Positions 24,162-35,123 of a stretch of 64,000 nt of DNA are shown here, piece by piece. The position numbers and the translations under genes are program-made. The stretch's first letter is position 1. Every line of letters starts with the position of its first letter. The notes under the pieces are model-generated. The model did no database searches. It was not told the origin of the DNA and saw only the letters and a program-made list of their open reading frames with translations. The stretch comes from Hemicordylus capensis (taxonomy: Eukaryota > Chordata > Lepidosauria > Squamata > Cordylidae): positions 8,442,001 to 8,506,000 of the forward strand of contig NC_069657.1 of assembly GCF_027244095.1 (NCBI RefSeq), in the 5' to 3' direction.

Positions 24162-25771
24162 CACTGAGGGAAATAAGTATTTGATCCCCTTCTGATTTTG
24201 TCCATTTGCCCTCTGACACAGAAATGACCAGGCTGTAATTGGAATGGTAGGTTTATTGTAGCTGTGAGAGACAGAATAACAACAAACAAACCCTCAAAAG
24301 CCCAGTGCCCAAAAGTCAGCGATGGATTTGCATTGTAGTGAGGGAAATAAGTATTCGATCCCCTATCAACCAGCAAGATTTCAGGCTCCCAGGTGTCTTT
24401 TCACTATATGCAGGTAACGAGCTGAGATGAGGAACACCCTCTGTAAGGGAGTGCTCCTAATCCCAGCTTGTTACAGTACCTGTATAAAAGACACCTGTCC
24501 ATAGAAGCAAGCAATCACTCAGCTTCCAAACTCACCACCATGTCCAAGACCAAAGAGCTGTTGAAGGATGTCAGGGACAAGGTTGTAGACCTGCACAAGG
24601 CTGGACTGGGCTACAAGACTATTGCCAAGCAGCTTGGTGAGAAGGTGACTACAGTTGGCACGATAACTCGCAAATGGAAGAAACACAAAATAACTGTCAA
24701 TCTCCCTCGGTCTGGGGCTCCATGCAAGATCTCACCTCGTGGAGTTGCAATGATCATGAGAACGGTGACAAAGCAGCCCAGAACTACACGGGGGGAACTT
24801 GTCAATGATCTCAGGGCAGCTGGAACCATAGTCACCAAGAAAACAATTGGTAACACACTACGCCGTGAAGGACTGAAATCTTGCAGTGCCCGCAAGGTCC
24901 CCCTGCTCAAGGCAGCACATGTACAGGCCCATCTGCAGTTTGCCAATGCACATCTGAATGATCCAGAGGAGAACTGGGCAAAAGTGTTGTGGTCAGATGA
25001 GACCAAAATCGAGCTCTTTGGCATCAACTCAACTCGCCGTGTGTGGAGGAGGAGGAATGCTGCCTATGAGCCCAAGAACACCATCCCCACCGTCAAACAT
25101 GGAGGTGGACACATTATGCTTTGGGGGTGTTTTTCTGCTAAGGGGACAGGACACCTTCACCGCATCGAAGGGACGATGGACGGGACCATGTACCGTCAGA
25201 TCTTGGGTGAGCACCTCCTTCCCTCAGCCAGGGCATTGAGAATGGGTCATAGATCAGCATGACAATGACCCAAAACACACAGCCAAGGCAACAAAGGAGT
25301 GGCTCAAGAAGAAGCACATGAAGGTCCTGGAGTGGCCCAGCCAGTCTCCAGACCTTAATCCCATAGAAAATCTGTGGAGGGAGCTGAAGGTTCGGGTTGC
25401 CAAACATCAGCCTCGAAACCTTTCTGACTTGGAGAGGATCTGCAAAGAGGAGTGGGACAACATCCCTCCTGGGTTGTGTGCAAACCTGGTGGCCAACTAC
25501 AAGAAACGTCTGACCTCTGTGATTGCCAACAAGGGTTTTGCCACCAAGTACTAAGACATCTTTTGTGAAGGGATCGAATACTTATTTCCCTCACTACAAT
25601 GCAAATCCATCGCTGACTTTTGGGCACTGGGTTTTGAGGGTTTGTTTGTTGTTATTCTGTCTCTCACAGCTACAATAAACCTACCATTCCAATTATAGCC
25701 TGGTCATTTCTGTGTCAGAGGGCAAACGGACAAAATCAGCAGGGGATCAAATATACTTATTTCCCTCACTG
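24162..25771 (+). mobile_element. Tc1-like DNA transposon, complete ends
   Basis: The element is 1,610 bp and flanked by TA on both sides. Inverted repeats of about 200 bp (24162-24364 and 25570-25771) each hold two copies of GGGAAATAAGTATT, one outer and one inner, which is the IR/DR layout known from Sleeping Beauty-type Tc1 elements. A TATAAAAG box at 24483 precedes the transposase. It closely resembles a Tc1 family common in teleosts, recalled from memory. Confidence 0.95.
24540..25554 (+). pseudogene. Tc1-like transposase, one frame break
   Basis: The start is [20 protein letters not shown] with a good CCACC-ATG context. Domains in order are a paired-like helix-turn-helix (residues about 1-110), then the DDE catalytic domain: first Asp in [12 protein letters not shown], second Asp in [16 protein letters not shown], and Glu in [13 protein letters not shown]. 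The frame runs to 25262 and ends in ALRMGHRSA. Reading resumes in another frame with [10 protein letters not shown] and ends FATKY at 25554. The break fits a deletion of about 8 bp relative to the family, removing the usual GWVF stretch. Without it the protein would be close to the usual 340 residues. This copy is therefore non-autonomous. Confidence 0.93.
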
Positions 25772-25789
25772 TATATAGATATCATAAAT

Positions 25790-26460
25790 AAGTCACATAT
25801 TTTGCTACACACTGACCATGCAACACAGTAATGTGGTGCCCCCCACATGGCCACCTCACACTGTGGCAGACAGACATGGTTTATATTCAGTCACTGCCGA
25901 ATGCCATATTCCAAGGCTGTTGTGATGTGTCTGCTAGGGCACATGCACAACCCTGTGTGGCTTGGGGCTTAAACCCACACAACAAATGGCAGTTGACTGA
26001 CTGCAAAATCCAGCACATGCAGAATTATGTACAAGTTAGCTGGTGGTCAGGAAGCCGCCTCAGCCTGTGAAAGTGTGACTAACAACTGCAGCTGTCACAG
26101 GAGAAGGCAATCATGTCACTCTCCCAATAACAAGGCACTTTGCACCTACAGCAAATACCAGGCGGAAATGCCTGATTCGCCGCCATCCTTTGGCTGTTGC
26201 CAACTAAACATGCTGAGCCGTCTGCATCAATGCAAGAGCCAGATGCAACCATCCACAGAATCAGGCACATGGCTGCAGTGCTGCAAATGGTGACTTGTGC
26301 TGCTCCTGCAAAAGTCCCACGTCTTTCCTTGCTGGTGGAAAACAAAGTCAGTTCTTTCCTTTGCTTTTAAAAATCACACCATCGGATATCATACTGCAAC
26401 TTTTGGCACAGCAGAGGGAAGAGGAAGTCAAAGATGAACCACTTTGCTTCCAATGTTATA
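25790..26460. other. Unclassified non-coding stretch
   Basis: Neither a gene nor a known repeat is recognised between the Tc1 element and the foldback structure. Confidence 0.5.
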
Positions 26461-26463
26461 AAT

Positions 26464-26756
26464 GTTGGAAATTCTCTGTAGTGAGAGATTTCCTTTCTCG
26501 TTATAGCAGAGTGCACAGAGGCTGTGTTGTGCCTCTGTGCACTCTGCTATGAGAAAGGAATTCTCTCACCACAGAGAATTTCCAACAGGTTATGGGCCCA
26601 GCACGCTTCCACTGCGCAACTCTGCTCCCCCCCGCATTGAGAGGGGGAAGCAGAGTTGCGCAGCGGAAGCGTGCTGGGCCCATAACCTGTTGGAAATTCT
26701 CTGTGGTGAGAGAATCCCTTTCTCATTATAGCAGAGTGCACAGAGGCACAACACAG
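26464..26756. repeat. Nested foldback palindrome (A, A', B, B', A)
   Basis: Segment A (GTTGGAAATTCTCTGT onward, 26464-26522) is followed by its complement (26531-26586). Segment B (AGGTTATGGGCCCAGC onward, 26587-26633) is followed by its complement (26643-26688). A third copy of A lies at 26690-26753. The span 26529-26755 is therefore a nearly perfect palindrome centred near 26638, with an extra arm to its left. No coding potential is seen. Confidence 0.92.
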
Positions 26757-26759
26757 CGG

Positions 26760-27740
26760 AATTTAGTTAGGCGTGCGTGTATGCTGAGAGTAAAGTAACT
26801 TGGAGCCTATTCATAGTTTCAAATCAATATAAAAGGCATTTATTAAGGAACTCCATTCTAGATAGGAAAGTGAGGAGTTAGGATCTCTAATCTATCTATC
26901 TAGCTGGATGCAGATGGATTCTGCATCCTCTCTGCACATATGGTGCAGGGAGAGAGCCTTGCCATGTTGCAAGGTAGGCGGGCAGGTAGCAAGAGAGAGA
27001 AGGAGGAAGGAAGTTGAATCCCCTAAGAGTAGCAATCTACATTTCAAAGGGATAGCATCAGAGCAGTGGAGAAGTGATGACAAATGTCTCGACCCTCTAG
27101 CCCTCTGACTTACTAGTCTGTCCTCCACTGTCTGAGACAAAGAGACAGCGCAAAGTCTTTTAACTTCCAACAACAAAAAGGGGGTCCGCTCTCAAGCCAT
27201 TACAGATTCCCCCCTTGCCCCTCTCACAGCTACAAACCCATACAATAAAAGGTAAAGCACAATATCAAAAAAAGTTTTACATAGAAACTTTATTAAAATG
27301 CAGATACTGTATAAAACATTCGTGAACAATTCTGTCCATTCTCACCCATGTCTTCCCAAGTTGAAATACAAATCATAAATACAAAGTTCTGAGATGAGAA
27401 TGCTATACATATATTAACAGTCAAACCTTAGGTTTTCTTCAGCAAATGCCCTGGAGAGATGAGATTTTCTAGTATTCTAACAACACTGTAACAAATACCT
27501 CATAGGTAATTTTTGATGTTAAAGGTAAGATTGCAAAGATATTTAATTTTAATACTAAAAGCAAAATACATAGAGATCCATGGAGAAAACAAATAAAATC
27601 TTGGAACACCCTAGCAAAACTACTGAACCAAGGAGAATACAAACCCCATATCTGAACAAATAATTTATGGAATTCCTAATTATCTGGACAGCACATTATA
27701 CACACCCTGCTCCTTTTATCACTTTTGCCTCAAAGTAATA
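26760..27740. other. Unclassified AT-rich stretch
   Basis: No gene is recognised. A short TCTA run lies near 26.89 kb. Open frames are short and unmatched. Confidence 0.5.
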
Positions 27741-27754
27741 TCTTCTATCTATCT

Positions 27755-28225
27755 TCTATTTATTTCACTAAGACGGTCCATGTGTGGATGAAGGGGGATG
27801 CGTCGTGGGAATCTCGCGAGAGCCTCGGAACTCTTGCAAGGAACTCTCCCGGAGAGGCAGCGGGAGACGCAAACTGGCCCAGAAGGTTGTGGGGCAGGTG
27901 GGGAGGGGGTGGCCCCGGAGGCAGGGGGATAAGCAAGCGAGAGGTGGAGGGAGACCCCAGGGAGAGCCAACTGGCCCAGAAGGTTGCCGGGCAGGTGGCA
28001 AGGGGGCGGCGGTGGGGAGCGGCAGAGCCGTGCTGCACCCGGCGGGGAAGGAAACCACTGCTGGGCTGGCGGGCAGAGAAGGAAAGGTGAGAGCAGGCGG
28101 GCAGCAGAGCTGCGCCACCGAGAGGAGCCTGGCTGGGTGGGCAGAAGAGCTGCACAGTGCCCGGCGGGGAAGGAAAGCGCAAGGTGAGAGGAAGCGAGCG
28201 GCAGAGCGGGTTACCTGAACCAGCA
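27755..28225 (-). repeat. GC-rich dispersed repeat, copy C
   Basis: On the minus strand it is a C-rich body ending ATTCCCACGACGCATCCCCC, then GACCGTCTTAGTGAAATAAATA. The same terminal pattern closes the copy at 30 kb and, less closely, the copy at 55.3 kb. I cannot assign the family. Confidence 0.65.
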
Positions 28226-28369
28226 GGTAAGTGCTCAAAATAACAGCATGCCAACATTTGTAATGCTCCAGCATCGTAGGCCACATACTATGTCTGCATC
28301 ATTACCTATAGGTGGCTAGGAGAGCACAAATGTTTAGAGTAAGGGTTACATTTTTTAAATTATTATTAT

Positions 28370-28581
28370 TACATTTATATCCCGCTCTTCCTCCAAGGAG
28401 CCCAGAGCGGTGTACTACATACTTGAGTTTCTCTTTCACGACAACCCTGTGAAGTAGGTTAGGCTGAGAGAGACATTACTGGCCCAGAGTCACCCAGCTA
28501 GTTTTCATGGCTGAATGGGGATTTGAACTCGAGTCTCCCCGGTCCTAGTCCAGCACTCTAACCACCACACCACGCTGGCTA
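28370..28581 (-). repeat. CORE/MIR-type tRNA SINE
   Basis: On the minus strand it runs from AGCCAGCGTGGTGTGGTGGT through the CORE to GCGGGATATAAATGTAATAA. Confidence 0.88.
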
Positions 28582-28601
28582 ATAACACAAGCAACTTCTT
28601 A

Positions 28602-28624
28602 GTGTGTGTGTGTGTGTATGTGTA

Positions 28625-28715
<91 letters not shown>
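28602..28715. repeat. (GT)n-(AT)n microsatellite
   Basis: About 70 bases of TG repeats pass directly into about 40 bases of TA repeats. Long open frames across it are composition artefacts. Confidence 0.97.
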
Positions 28716-28718
<3 letters not shown>

Positions 28719-28924
28719 TCTCACTGTACTACAATACTGAACTAAAACATAACACTGTCTAAGATTGCTGCCCTCATGTGACAAGACCTACATGCTAGTT
28801 GCAGACACACACCATCTACATGCAGATGTGCAGTACAATCCAATTTATGTTTACACAGAAATGAGACCATCCACAGGAGGTGGAGGAGCGGAGTGCAGAA
28901 CCCCAATGAGAGAAGATGGCGGCA

Positions 28925-29450
28925 CTGAGATGTGGGGCCCCAGCTGCATGAATCTCCTGCCTCACCACCCCACCACCACCACCACCTGGAGCGCAGTTTC
29001 AGCCTGCTTCACCAGCCACCCTTTGACCCAGCTGGCCCTGTGGGGCGCGGCCTGGTTTGCCAAGCACAGCGCATTGTGGGGCCCAGCTGAGCTGGAGGGC
29101 AACCACTGCTCCAGGTAGGAGCCATGTGCTGGGTCAGGAGCCATGGGCAAGATCTGTGCTACTACTGCAGCAGCCACCCTGCGAGGCGTTCTGGTTTGCT
29201 CATGATGAAGAGCTTATTATGATGCCCAGCCAAGGTGGAGGGCAGCTGCTGAGACACATGGGATCTGTGCTCCAGGCTGCCATCAGAGTGCACCATGTCA
29301 CAGCTGCTGTGACAGGTAGAAGCCACACTCCAGGCCAGCAGTGGTGGGAAATATCAGTGCTGCTGCCACTGAGAGTGCAGATCCTCCACCCCCACTGGAG
29401 CAGCCACTCTCTGACACAACCACCTCCACTCACACTGAGGATGGCACTGA
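28925..29450 (+). repeat. Degenerate tandem repeat, array 1
   Basis: Diverged units share blocks such as CAGCCACCCT, CTGGTTTGCCAAGCACAGCG, GAGCTGGAGGGCAACC and GGTGGGAAATATC. The period is roughly 170-180 bp. The same unit recurs at 33.6-34.2 kb. Confidence 0.6.
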
Positions 29451-29454
29451 ATGC

Positions 29455-29744
29455 TAGGAATGTGCAGCACAGAACACAAAATGCTCGGGATGTTCTGTCG
29501 GAGCAACCAGGAAGCTGGTCGCTCCAATGGTACTACCCCTTTCTGGAAAGAACTTCCTGGCTGCCATTTTGGATTCCAAAGTGGCCCCTGCACATGCATG
29601 GTGGCCATTTTAAAATCCAAAATGGCAGCCAGAATGCTCCAGCCAGAAAGGGGTCATTCCATTCCGTGCTTGGAACAGGAAACTTTTTTAAAGGCGTTCT
29701 GTTCTGAGCTTGGAACAGCCCATTCCAAGCTTGGGACATCCCTA
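29455..29744. mobile_element. MITE of the TAGGGATGTGC family
   Basis: The ends TAGGAATGTGCAGC and GGGACATCCCTA are imperfect inverted repeats. The interior holds a palindrome built on GGCTGCCATTTTGGAT and its complement. The flanks CTGAATGC and CAGAATAC match at 6 of 8 positions. Confidence 0.65.
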
Positions 29745-29997
29745 CAGAATACGACCAATTTTGTTAAACTGGGCTTTCTCTCCAGCAAGTGTCTTTCGAG
29801 AACTGTAACCCTAATCACAGGTCTTCCATGATTACAACTTCATTCCCCCGCCCCCAAATGTAAATGCCCAGCTAATGTAATGTAAACGTAACTGCTCTAC
29901 AAAATGTAACTGCTTTCCAAAAATGCTTTGTTCTCAAAACATACAAAAACACAGACTGGATAAAAAGATTGAGTTGAACTTAGTGCTGCATCTATTT

Positions 29998-30509
29998 ATA
30001 TATTTATTTCTCTAAGCCAAGCGTAGAGATGCGTGGGAATGCCGCAGATTCTGGTGCCAGCCATTGGTTGGGAGAGCTTCGGCAGCCGGATTGGCTGGGC
30101 AGCAGAGGCTTGCTCTGACGGGCTCTCAGACTTTGGGTGGCAGAGGAGGCGGATGGGCGGGCCAAAATGGCGGGGAGGGAGTGAGCCTGGCGGGGAGAGA
30201 AAGCACTGCCGGGGAGCAGAGAGGGAAAGCTGCTGGTGGTGGGAGGAAGACGAGAATCTCTGGAACGACAAGGAACGGACTGGGCCAGTGGGGACGAAAG
30301 AGAGCAGCCAGGCAACGGCTGGTGGCGGCGGGAGGTGGCGGCGGCGGAAATGGAGGCCAACAAGCTGAGAAGACTGGAGCAGAAGGCGAGAAGGAGGGCA
30401 GGAGAGACTGGGGCAGGAGGAGGCGGCAAGAGAGAAGGGGGGAGGGAGGGAGGGGGGACCCGCAAGCCCCAAAGAGCGCACAGATGCTCTGTGCGGGTTC
30501 AGCTAGTAC
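29998..30509 (-). repeat. GC-rich dispersed repeat, copy B
   Basis: On the minus strand it begins TACTAGCTGAACCCGCACAG, runs through a C-rich non-coding body and ends TTCCCACGCATCTCTACGC, then GCTTAGAGAAATAAATA. The two long open frames on each strand are composition artefacts. Confidence 0.7.
30003..30008 (-). terminator. Candidate CHST14 poly(A) signal in repeat B
   Basis: AATAAA on the minus strand lies about 630 nt beyond the CHST14 stop. No AATAAA is seen between the stop and this site. It belongs to the tail of the GC-rich repeat, so use by CHST14 is inferred only. Confidence 0.4.
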
Positions 30510-30639
30510 ATATTAAAAGGCTAAAGCTAGTTTTTATGTAAAGGCAACCTATAAACAAGGCATTTGATGTCTCATGTTGATTAAAAGTGCAAAATTTGGA
30601 AATTGCATAGGACACAAATTGCATCACCATGGAAAATGT

Positions 30640-31764
30640 TCACTGTCGGCAAAATTCACTGGTAACATTTGGAAGTGGATAAGCAAACAAAGAGAAATCC
30701 AAAATGTATTTTGGCAACAGCTCTTTTAAAAGTCCCTTTGGAGAGTTACAGAGATAATAATGCAAACTTTCAGGAGTCACCGGCTTATACCATGATTGTC
30801 TTTCTGGGAACCGTACGAAAGAGGGGGCTTGGACCCGTTCGAGAATATAACTGGCATCTTCATTCAGTCTTTCATAGGAACCAATGAAATCGTACCTCAT
30901 CACACAGGGCTGGCACAAGTTGTAGATGGGCATCCAGTGTTCGTTCATTCTCTCCACCTCTTCATCTAAAAGGTACCGGAGAAATTCAGAGAAGGTGACA
31001 TCATCTCCTGTGCTTTTCCCAGGGTTTTTCCTATACCTTTTGACGATCTCCACACCATACTTTAGTTGGTATTCTTTGATCTCTCCAAATTTGTTCCTAT
31101 AGGCTGATAAAAGCCTCTCCATTGGATCTCGCACAAATAAGAACTTGAAATAGTGCTTTAGTCGGTAATGGATCTCATCGGGCTTCATGTCACTTAGGAA
31201 GACCAAATCCCTTTTATGATCCATTTTAAGGTTCACATTCACATTCTCCAGCGCACCATCTAGAACTTTAAGGATCCGTTTCCAGTTGGAGCAGGCAACT
31301 TTGGGGACGTAGCAGTACAAGAACCGATGTTTGTCGCTAACCAGGATGTGCTTGAGCACCGTCCTTCTCTGGCCTGCGGAGAGGTCCCCAAGGCCGCGAG
31401 GCATGTTTCTTTGCCCACACATGGTGCGGATGGTCCTATTACGGATATCCTGCAGCACCTGGTAACTCACGTCCTCCGAGGCGGGCGCCGCTCTGGCGTC
31501 GCCGGCGCTCCTCCAGGACGGCTCTCCGTGCGAGGGATGAAGCGGTGGGGACTTCACTTCAGCCAAAATCCCCTTCTCGATCATGAGCAGCAGGCCGCTG
31601 GAGGCCACGATCACGCCAAACATCAGCATGGAAGGCAACAGGATGGTGCCACTGGAGCCACGGGAGCGGGTCCTGGCGGGTGCCGAGGGCCACCGCCGCT
31701 GCACGGAAGGGGCTCCCCTCTCTTTCCCTCTGGCCACCATTGGGATGAGAGGCTGTGGAAACAT
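30640..31764 (-). CDS. CHST14: Carbohydrate sulfotransferase 14 (dermatan 4-O-sulfotransferase 1)
   Basis: CHST14 is a Golgi type II membrane enzyme that moves sulfate from PAPS to O-4 of GalNAc next to iduronate, locking dermatan sulfate blocks. The single exon encodes 374 residues (human 376). The start [10 protein letters not shown] matches the human MFPRPLTPLA and has G at -3. A signal anchor spans residues about 42-62 ([20 protein letters not shown]). The PAPS 5'-phosphosulfate site is [10 protein letters not shown] (154-163), and the 3'-phosphate site is [16 protein letters not shown] (211-226). N-glycosylation sequons NRT and NVT lie at 109 and 366. The C-terminus [16 protein letters not shown] is family-typical. 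The frame stays open for 214 more codons upstream, through CpG-rich sequence that I take as 5' UTR. Confidence 0.97.
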   Translation of the reverse strand: MFPQPLIPMVARGKERGAPSVQRRWPSAPARTRSRGSSGTILLPSMLMFGVIVASSGLLLMIEKGILAEVKSPPLHPSHGEPSWRSAGDARAAPASEDVSYQVLQDIRNRTIRTMCGQRNMPRGLGDLSAGQRRTVLKHILVSDKHRFLYCYVPKVACSNWKRILKVLDGALENVNVNLKMDHKRDLVFLSDMKPDEIHYRLKHYFKFLFVRDPMERLLSAYRNKFGEIKEYQLKYGVEIVKRYRKNPGKSTGDDVTFSEFLRYLLDEEVERMNEHWMPIYNLCQPCVMRYDFIGSYERLNEDASYILERVQAPSFVRFPERQSWYKPVTPESLHYYLCNSPKGLLKELLPKYILDFSLFAYPLPNVTSEFCRQ

Positions 31765-32600
31765 GGCCCGAGGTGGGGTGGTCGTCGCGGAGGGGCCGGG
31801 AGGCCAAGAGAGAGCGCCACGCCTGGGATGATGATGATGATGATGGCGGGGTTGGGTCTCCTCTCCTCTCCGCGCGTCTGTGGGCAGCCCCCTGGACCAG
31901 CCTCGCCCAGCACTACATGCTGCTTCTGCCGAAGGGGACCTCCCTGGTTGCTGCCTGCCATGCACCGCGGAGCAGGAGCGCGCGGCGGCCAGGCGGAGGC
32001 TTGCGCAGCTGCTGCTGCTTCTCGTTGCCCGCCAGCAGCGAGTGGGGCGCAGAAAAGAGCCGGATGCGCCGCGGCGAAAAGGGGAAGGGCCGCCCGGCAG
32101 TGACGGCTTGGCCTGGGGGGCGGGTCCCCCCTCCAGAGCCTCCTCTTCCTCCTCCTCCCCCGGTTTGTAGCTGCCCCCCCTCGTCTCTCTAGCAAGCGAA
32201 CCCTGTGGGCTGGGGGGGTGGGGCTGCTGCTCGGGAGGGAGAAGGCGATACTCGCCGGCCCCCGCCCGCTGCGACTCTTCCTCCCTCCCTCCCTCCCTCT
32301 GCGGGGGGAGGGGACTGGAAAGGAGGGGCTCAGCCCCCAGGCAGCTGATGCTGGGGCGGGGGCGGTGTTTCAAGAGTGCCCGCGTGGTCTCTTCCTTCCC
32401 CATCACATCACTAGGATTATCCTTGGCTAGTTGGGACGCCGCGTGGATTTGGGTCTGTCGTGCTGGGTGGGCCGGACTTTAGGTGCCTTTCGGGGATGGC
32501 AACGCTTAATGGGCAGCTCTTGGTGGAGGGGCGGGTTAGGGCTCCGTCGGAAGAGGGGGGCCTTGCCGCCTGCTCTTCTGCAGGTCACGGACAAGGAAGG
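31400..32600. promoter_or_regulatory. CpG-rich block over CHST14 5' end
   Basis: Dense CG dinucleotides and GC boxes (for example GGGGCGGG near 32.35 kb) cover the CHST14 start and roughly 800 bases upstream. No TATA box is evident, so a CpG-island promoter is likely. The extent was judged by eye. Confidence 0.6.
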
Positions 32601-32639
32601 ACCACCATGTTCCGCGCGAGGGGCCTCCTGGTAGGATCG

Positions 32640-33125
32640 CAGTCTTTTCAGTGAGACCCAGGGGCGTCTTTATGGCAGGCGCGGGGCTCAGGGCCGTGGG
32701 AGAGGGGGCCGCGCCTCCCACCGCAACCACCCACCACCAGCAAGGGCGAGCAGGAGGAGGGTGAGTGGGTGGGTGACAGAGAGCGTGAGCGTTCTTGCCT
32801 CGCCCCCACCGCTGCCCACTGCTTGGCGGTGGCGAGGAGGGTGGGCAGGTGTCATGGCCCACCCTCCCCCGCTCACCCATCCTCCCGCCGCCGATGCCTC
32901 CACCCGCCGCTTTCATGGTGGAGGCGAGGAGAGCGGGTGGCTGTCTTACCCATCCTCCGCCGCCCCTCCCTCCTCCTCGCTGCCGCTGCAAAGTGGGAAG
33001 TGGCGGCGAGGAGACTGGGCATGTGGCCTGCCAGCACACACCCTCCTTGCCCGCTGTGGCGGGTTGCTGCCCTTGGCGGCTTTGTGCCCCAAGAAGGCAC
33101 TTAGACAGCTTTAATGGACAGAGTC
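32640..33125. other. GC-rich non-coding stretch upstream of CHST14
   Basis: This is a G/C-rich, repetitive-looking block. CAGGGGCGTCTTTA near 32.66 kb resembles a hAT-type end, but I found no matching partner end. Overlapping open frames on both strands look like composition artefacts. Confidence 0.45.
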
Positions 33126-33131
33126 CTGAGC

Positions 33132-33252
33132 GGCGTTCCCTCTAACAGGGGCCCCCAGATGCTGTTGACTGCAACTCCCAGAATCCCCAGCTGCAATGGC
33201 TTTTGCTTGGGGATTCTGGGAGTTGTAGTCAACAACATCTGGGAATCCCCTG
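33132..33252. mobile_element. hAT-type MITE, CAGTGTTC subfamily
   Basis: GTTCCCTCTAACAGGGGCCC faces ATCTGGGAATCCCCTGTGAGG across a palindromic body. It parallels the intact copy at 7641-7778, but the outer ends have decayed. Confidence 0.75.
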
Positions 33253-33331
33253 TGAGGAAATGCTGGTCCTCAGGGTAATCGCTGCTGCAGGTGGGAGCCG
33301 AAGCTGAGGGCAATGGGAAATATCTGCTTCA

Positions 33332-33610
33332 CTAGCAAGCATGACTTGTCCCCATAGCTAAGCAGGGTCTGCCCTGGTTGCATATGAATGGGAGACTTGA
33401 TGTGTGAGCACTGCAAGATATTCCCCTTAGTAGGGGATGGAGCCGCTTTGGGAAGAGCAGAAGGTTCCACGTTCCTTCCCTGGCAGCATCTCCAAGATAG
33501 GGCTGAGACTGAGAGAGACTCCTGTCTGCACCCTTGGAGAAGCCGCTGCCAGTCTGTGAAGACAATACTGAGCAAGGGCCTGACTCAGCACATGGCAGCT
33601 TCCTATGTAC
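33332..33610 (+). repeat. 5S-rRNA-headed SINE
   Basis: The 5S-like promoter region (TAGCTAAGCAGGGTCTGCCC, GAATGGGAGACTTGA) and the GACTCAGCACATGGCAGCTT tail are clear. The first bases of the head are missing. Confidence 0.85.
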
Positions 33611-33619
33611 CTCATCTTT

Positions 33620-34240
33620 CAATTCAGCCAGCCCTGTGGCATGCCCTGGTTTGCTGAGGTGAGCTCACCACAGAGCCCGGGCAAGTTGGAAGGCAGGTGG
33701 GAGCTGCATTCCCGGCCAGCGTGGGTGGGAAATCTCCATCATGATGACACTGGCAGAGTGCGACTCCTGCTCACTGTAGCAGCCACCCTCCAACTCAGCC
33801 AGCCCCACAAAAGCATGACCTGGGGCCTTGGCCAAGTTGGAGGGCAACTGCTCCAAAGAGGCAATAGTCACGCTTCAGGCCAGAGGCGGTGGGGGGAAAC
33901 CCCCCTGCTGTTGCAGCTACAGCTGCTGCCTTTCGCGTCCAGCAGCCCCTGGTGTGCTCCGCTTTGGTTTGCCAAGAACAGCGTGCTGTGGGGCTTGGCT
34001 GAGTTGGGGGGCAGTGGCCCTAATGTGGCTGTGACCAGTAGGAAATATCCACACTGCCGCTGGCAGAGAGCAGCTCCTGTCTGCTGCAACAGCCACCCAC
34101 CAACTTTGTCAGCTCCCTGGCAGGCTCACTCCGAGGACAGGGAGATTCAGGTCTGGACTCTCTCTGCCACAGTAGCTGGGAGTGGGGGCACAGGGTGATG
34201 CCTACCCCTGTGGACAGCACCCACCCCTAAGGACGGCACT
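33620..34240 (+). repeat. Degenerate tandem repeat, array 2
   Basis: Units share CAGCCACCCTCCAACTCAGC, AAGTTGGAGGGCAACTGCTC, GGTTTGCCAAGAACAGCG and GGAAATATCCAC with the array at 28.9-29.45 kb. Several diverged units are present. Confidence 0.65.
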
Positions 34241-34807
34241 CAGGAGACATAGCCGTGTGTGTGTGTGATCTTCTTAGGATGCTATTCTTGGTAGTAAAAT
34301 GATGGTCTTATTCTTTTATTTTCGAAAACAGTATTTTTTTTTTTTAAGAGAGAGAATGTAGTCTGCTACACATTATTTTGGTCCCTTCTTATTTGTGTAT
34401 CCTGCAAGAAAAAAGGAAAGGGAAAAGAAAAAGAAAAAGACACAGCAGCAATTTCCTGTACACCAGCCCACTGAAGTTAATGGCAGCTGTCTGGTGGGAA
34501 ACCAGCTAGCTTTTCTTCTTGCTTGGTATGTTATCAACAGAATAGGGAAGTGCAATGATGCTTTCCATCCTAATGAAAGCAGATGACTCGTAGGTGACAA
34601 AGCACGCAGCTCTTCCTTGGAACCCAGGAGTGAGTTTGCAAGCCTGGGCTGAAGCCACCTTTCTTTTGAACGGAGAGTAAACCTGATCAGAAGTAACTAC
34701 ATTGGGATCTACACACTATTGCTGATTGTGATCAATATGAGAGCACAAGAATCATGCTGAAGCAAGTTAAAGCTGCCCAGTTGGATCAAATTAAAGATCC
34801 ACTGAAT

Positions 34808-34916
34808 GCAAGAGTACTCAACTTCGGCTCACCAGATGTTGGACTACAACTCCTATCACCCCAACTCCCATGATGGCTGGAAATGATCATCTGGGGAGCC
34901 AAGGTTGAGAAGCCGC
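34808..34916. mobile_element. Degraded hAT-type MITE
   Basis: ACTCAACTTCGGCTCACCAG faces CTGGGGAGCCAAGGTTGAGA around a shortened palindromic core. No clear target duplication is seen. Confidence 0.6.
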
Positions 34917-35123
34917 GATCTAATCCACCATTCTGTTTCCCACAGTGGCCAACTCTGTGAAGGTCAGTAGTAGAACATGAAGGAAATAGCCCTCCCTTGT
35001 TTTCCAACCCCAGTATCTGGGCAAGAGATAAACTGCCTCTAAACATGGAGGTCGGCATTCTCTTCTGTTGGACAGTTCATCTAAAATGTAGATTGGGTTT
35101 GAATCAGCTGCATCTTCCAGACT

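Noticed and set aside
26760-27240. Possible LTR-type remnant
   Set aside because: The stretch vaguely resembles 15.9-16.3 kb in texture, but no paired ends, primer site or protein trace could be supported.
27749-28286. Overlapping 120-174-codon frames near 28 kb
   Set aside because: They fall in GC-rich repeat copy C with the same multi-frame pattern.
15480-30000. PSMA3 or another gene beside ACTR10/UCHL1
   Set aside because: I looked for proteasome alpha subunit peptides and other conserved exons and saw none.
29996-30516. Overlapping 110-160-codon frames near 30.2 kb
   Set aside because: They fall in GC-rich repeat copy B and occur in several frames on both strands at once.
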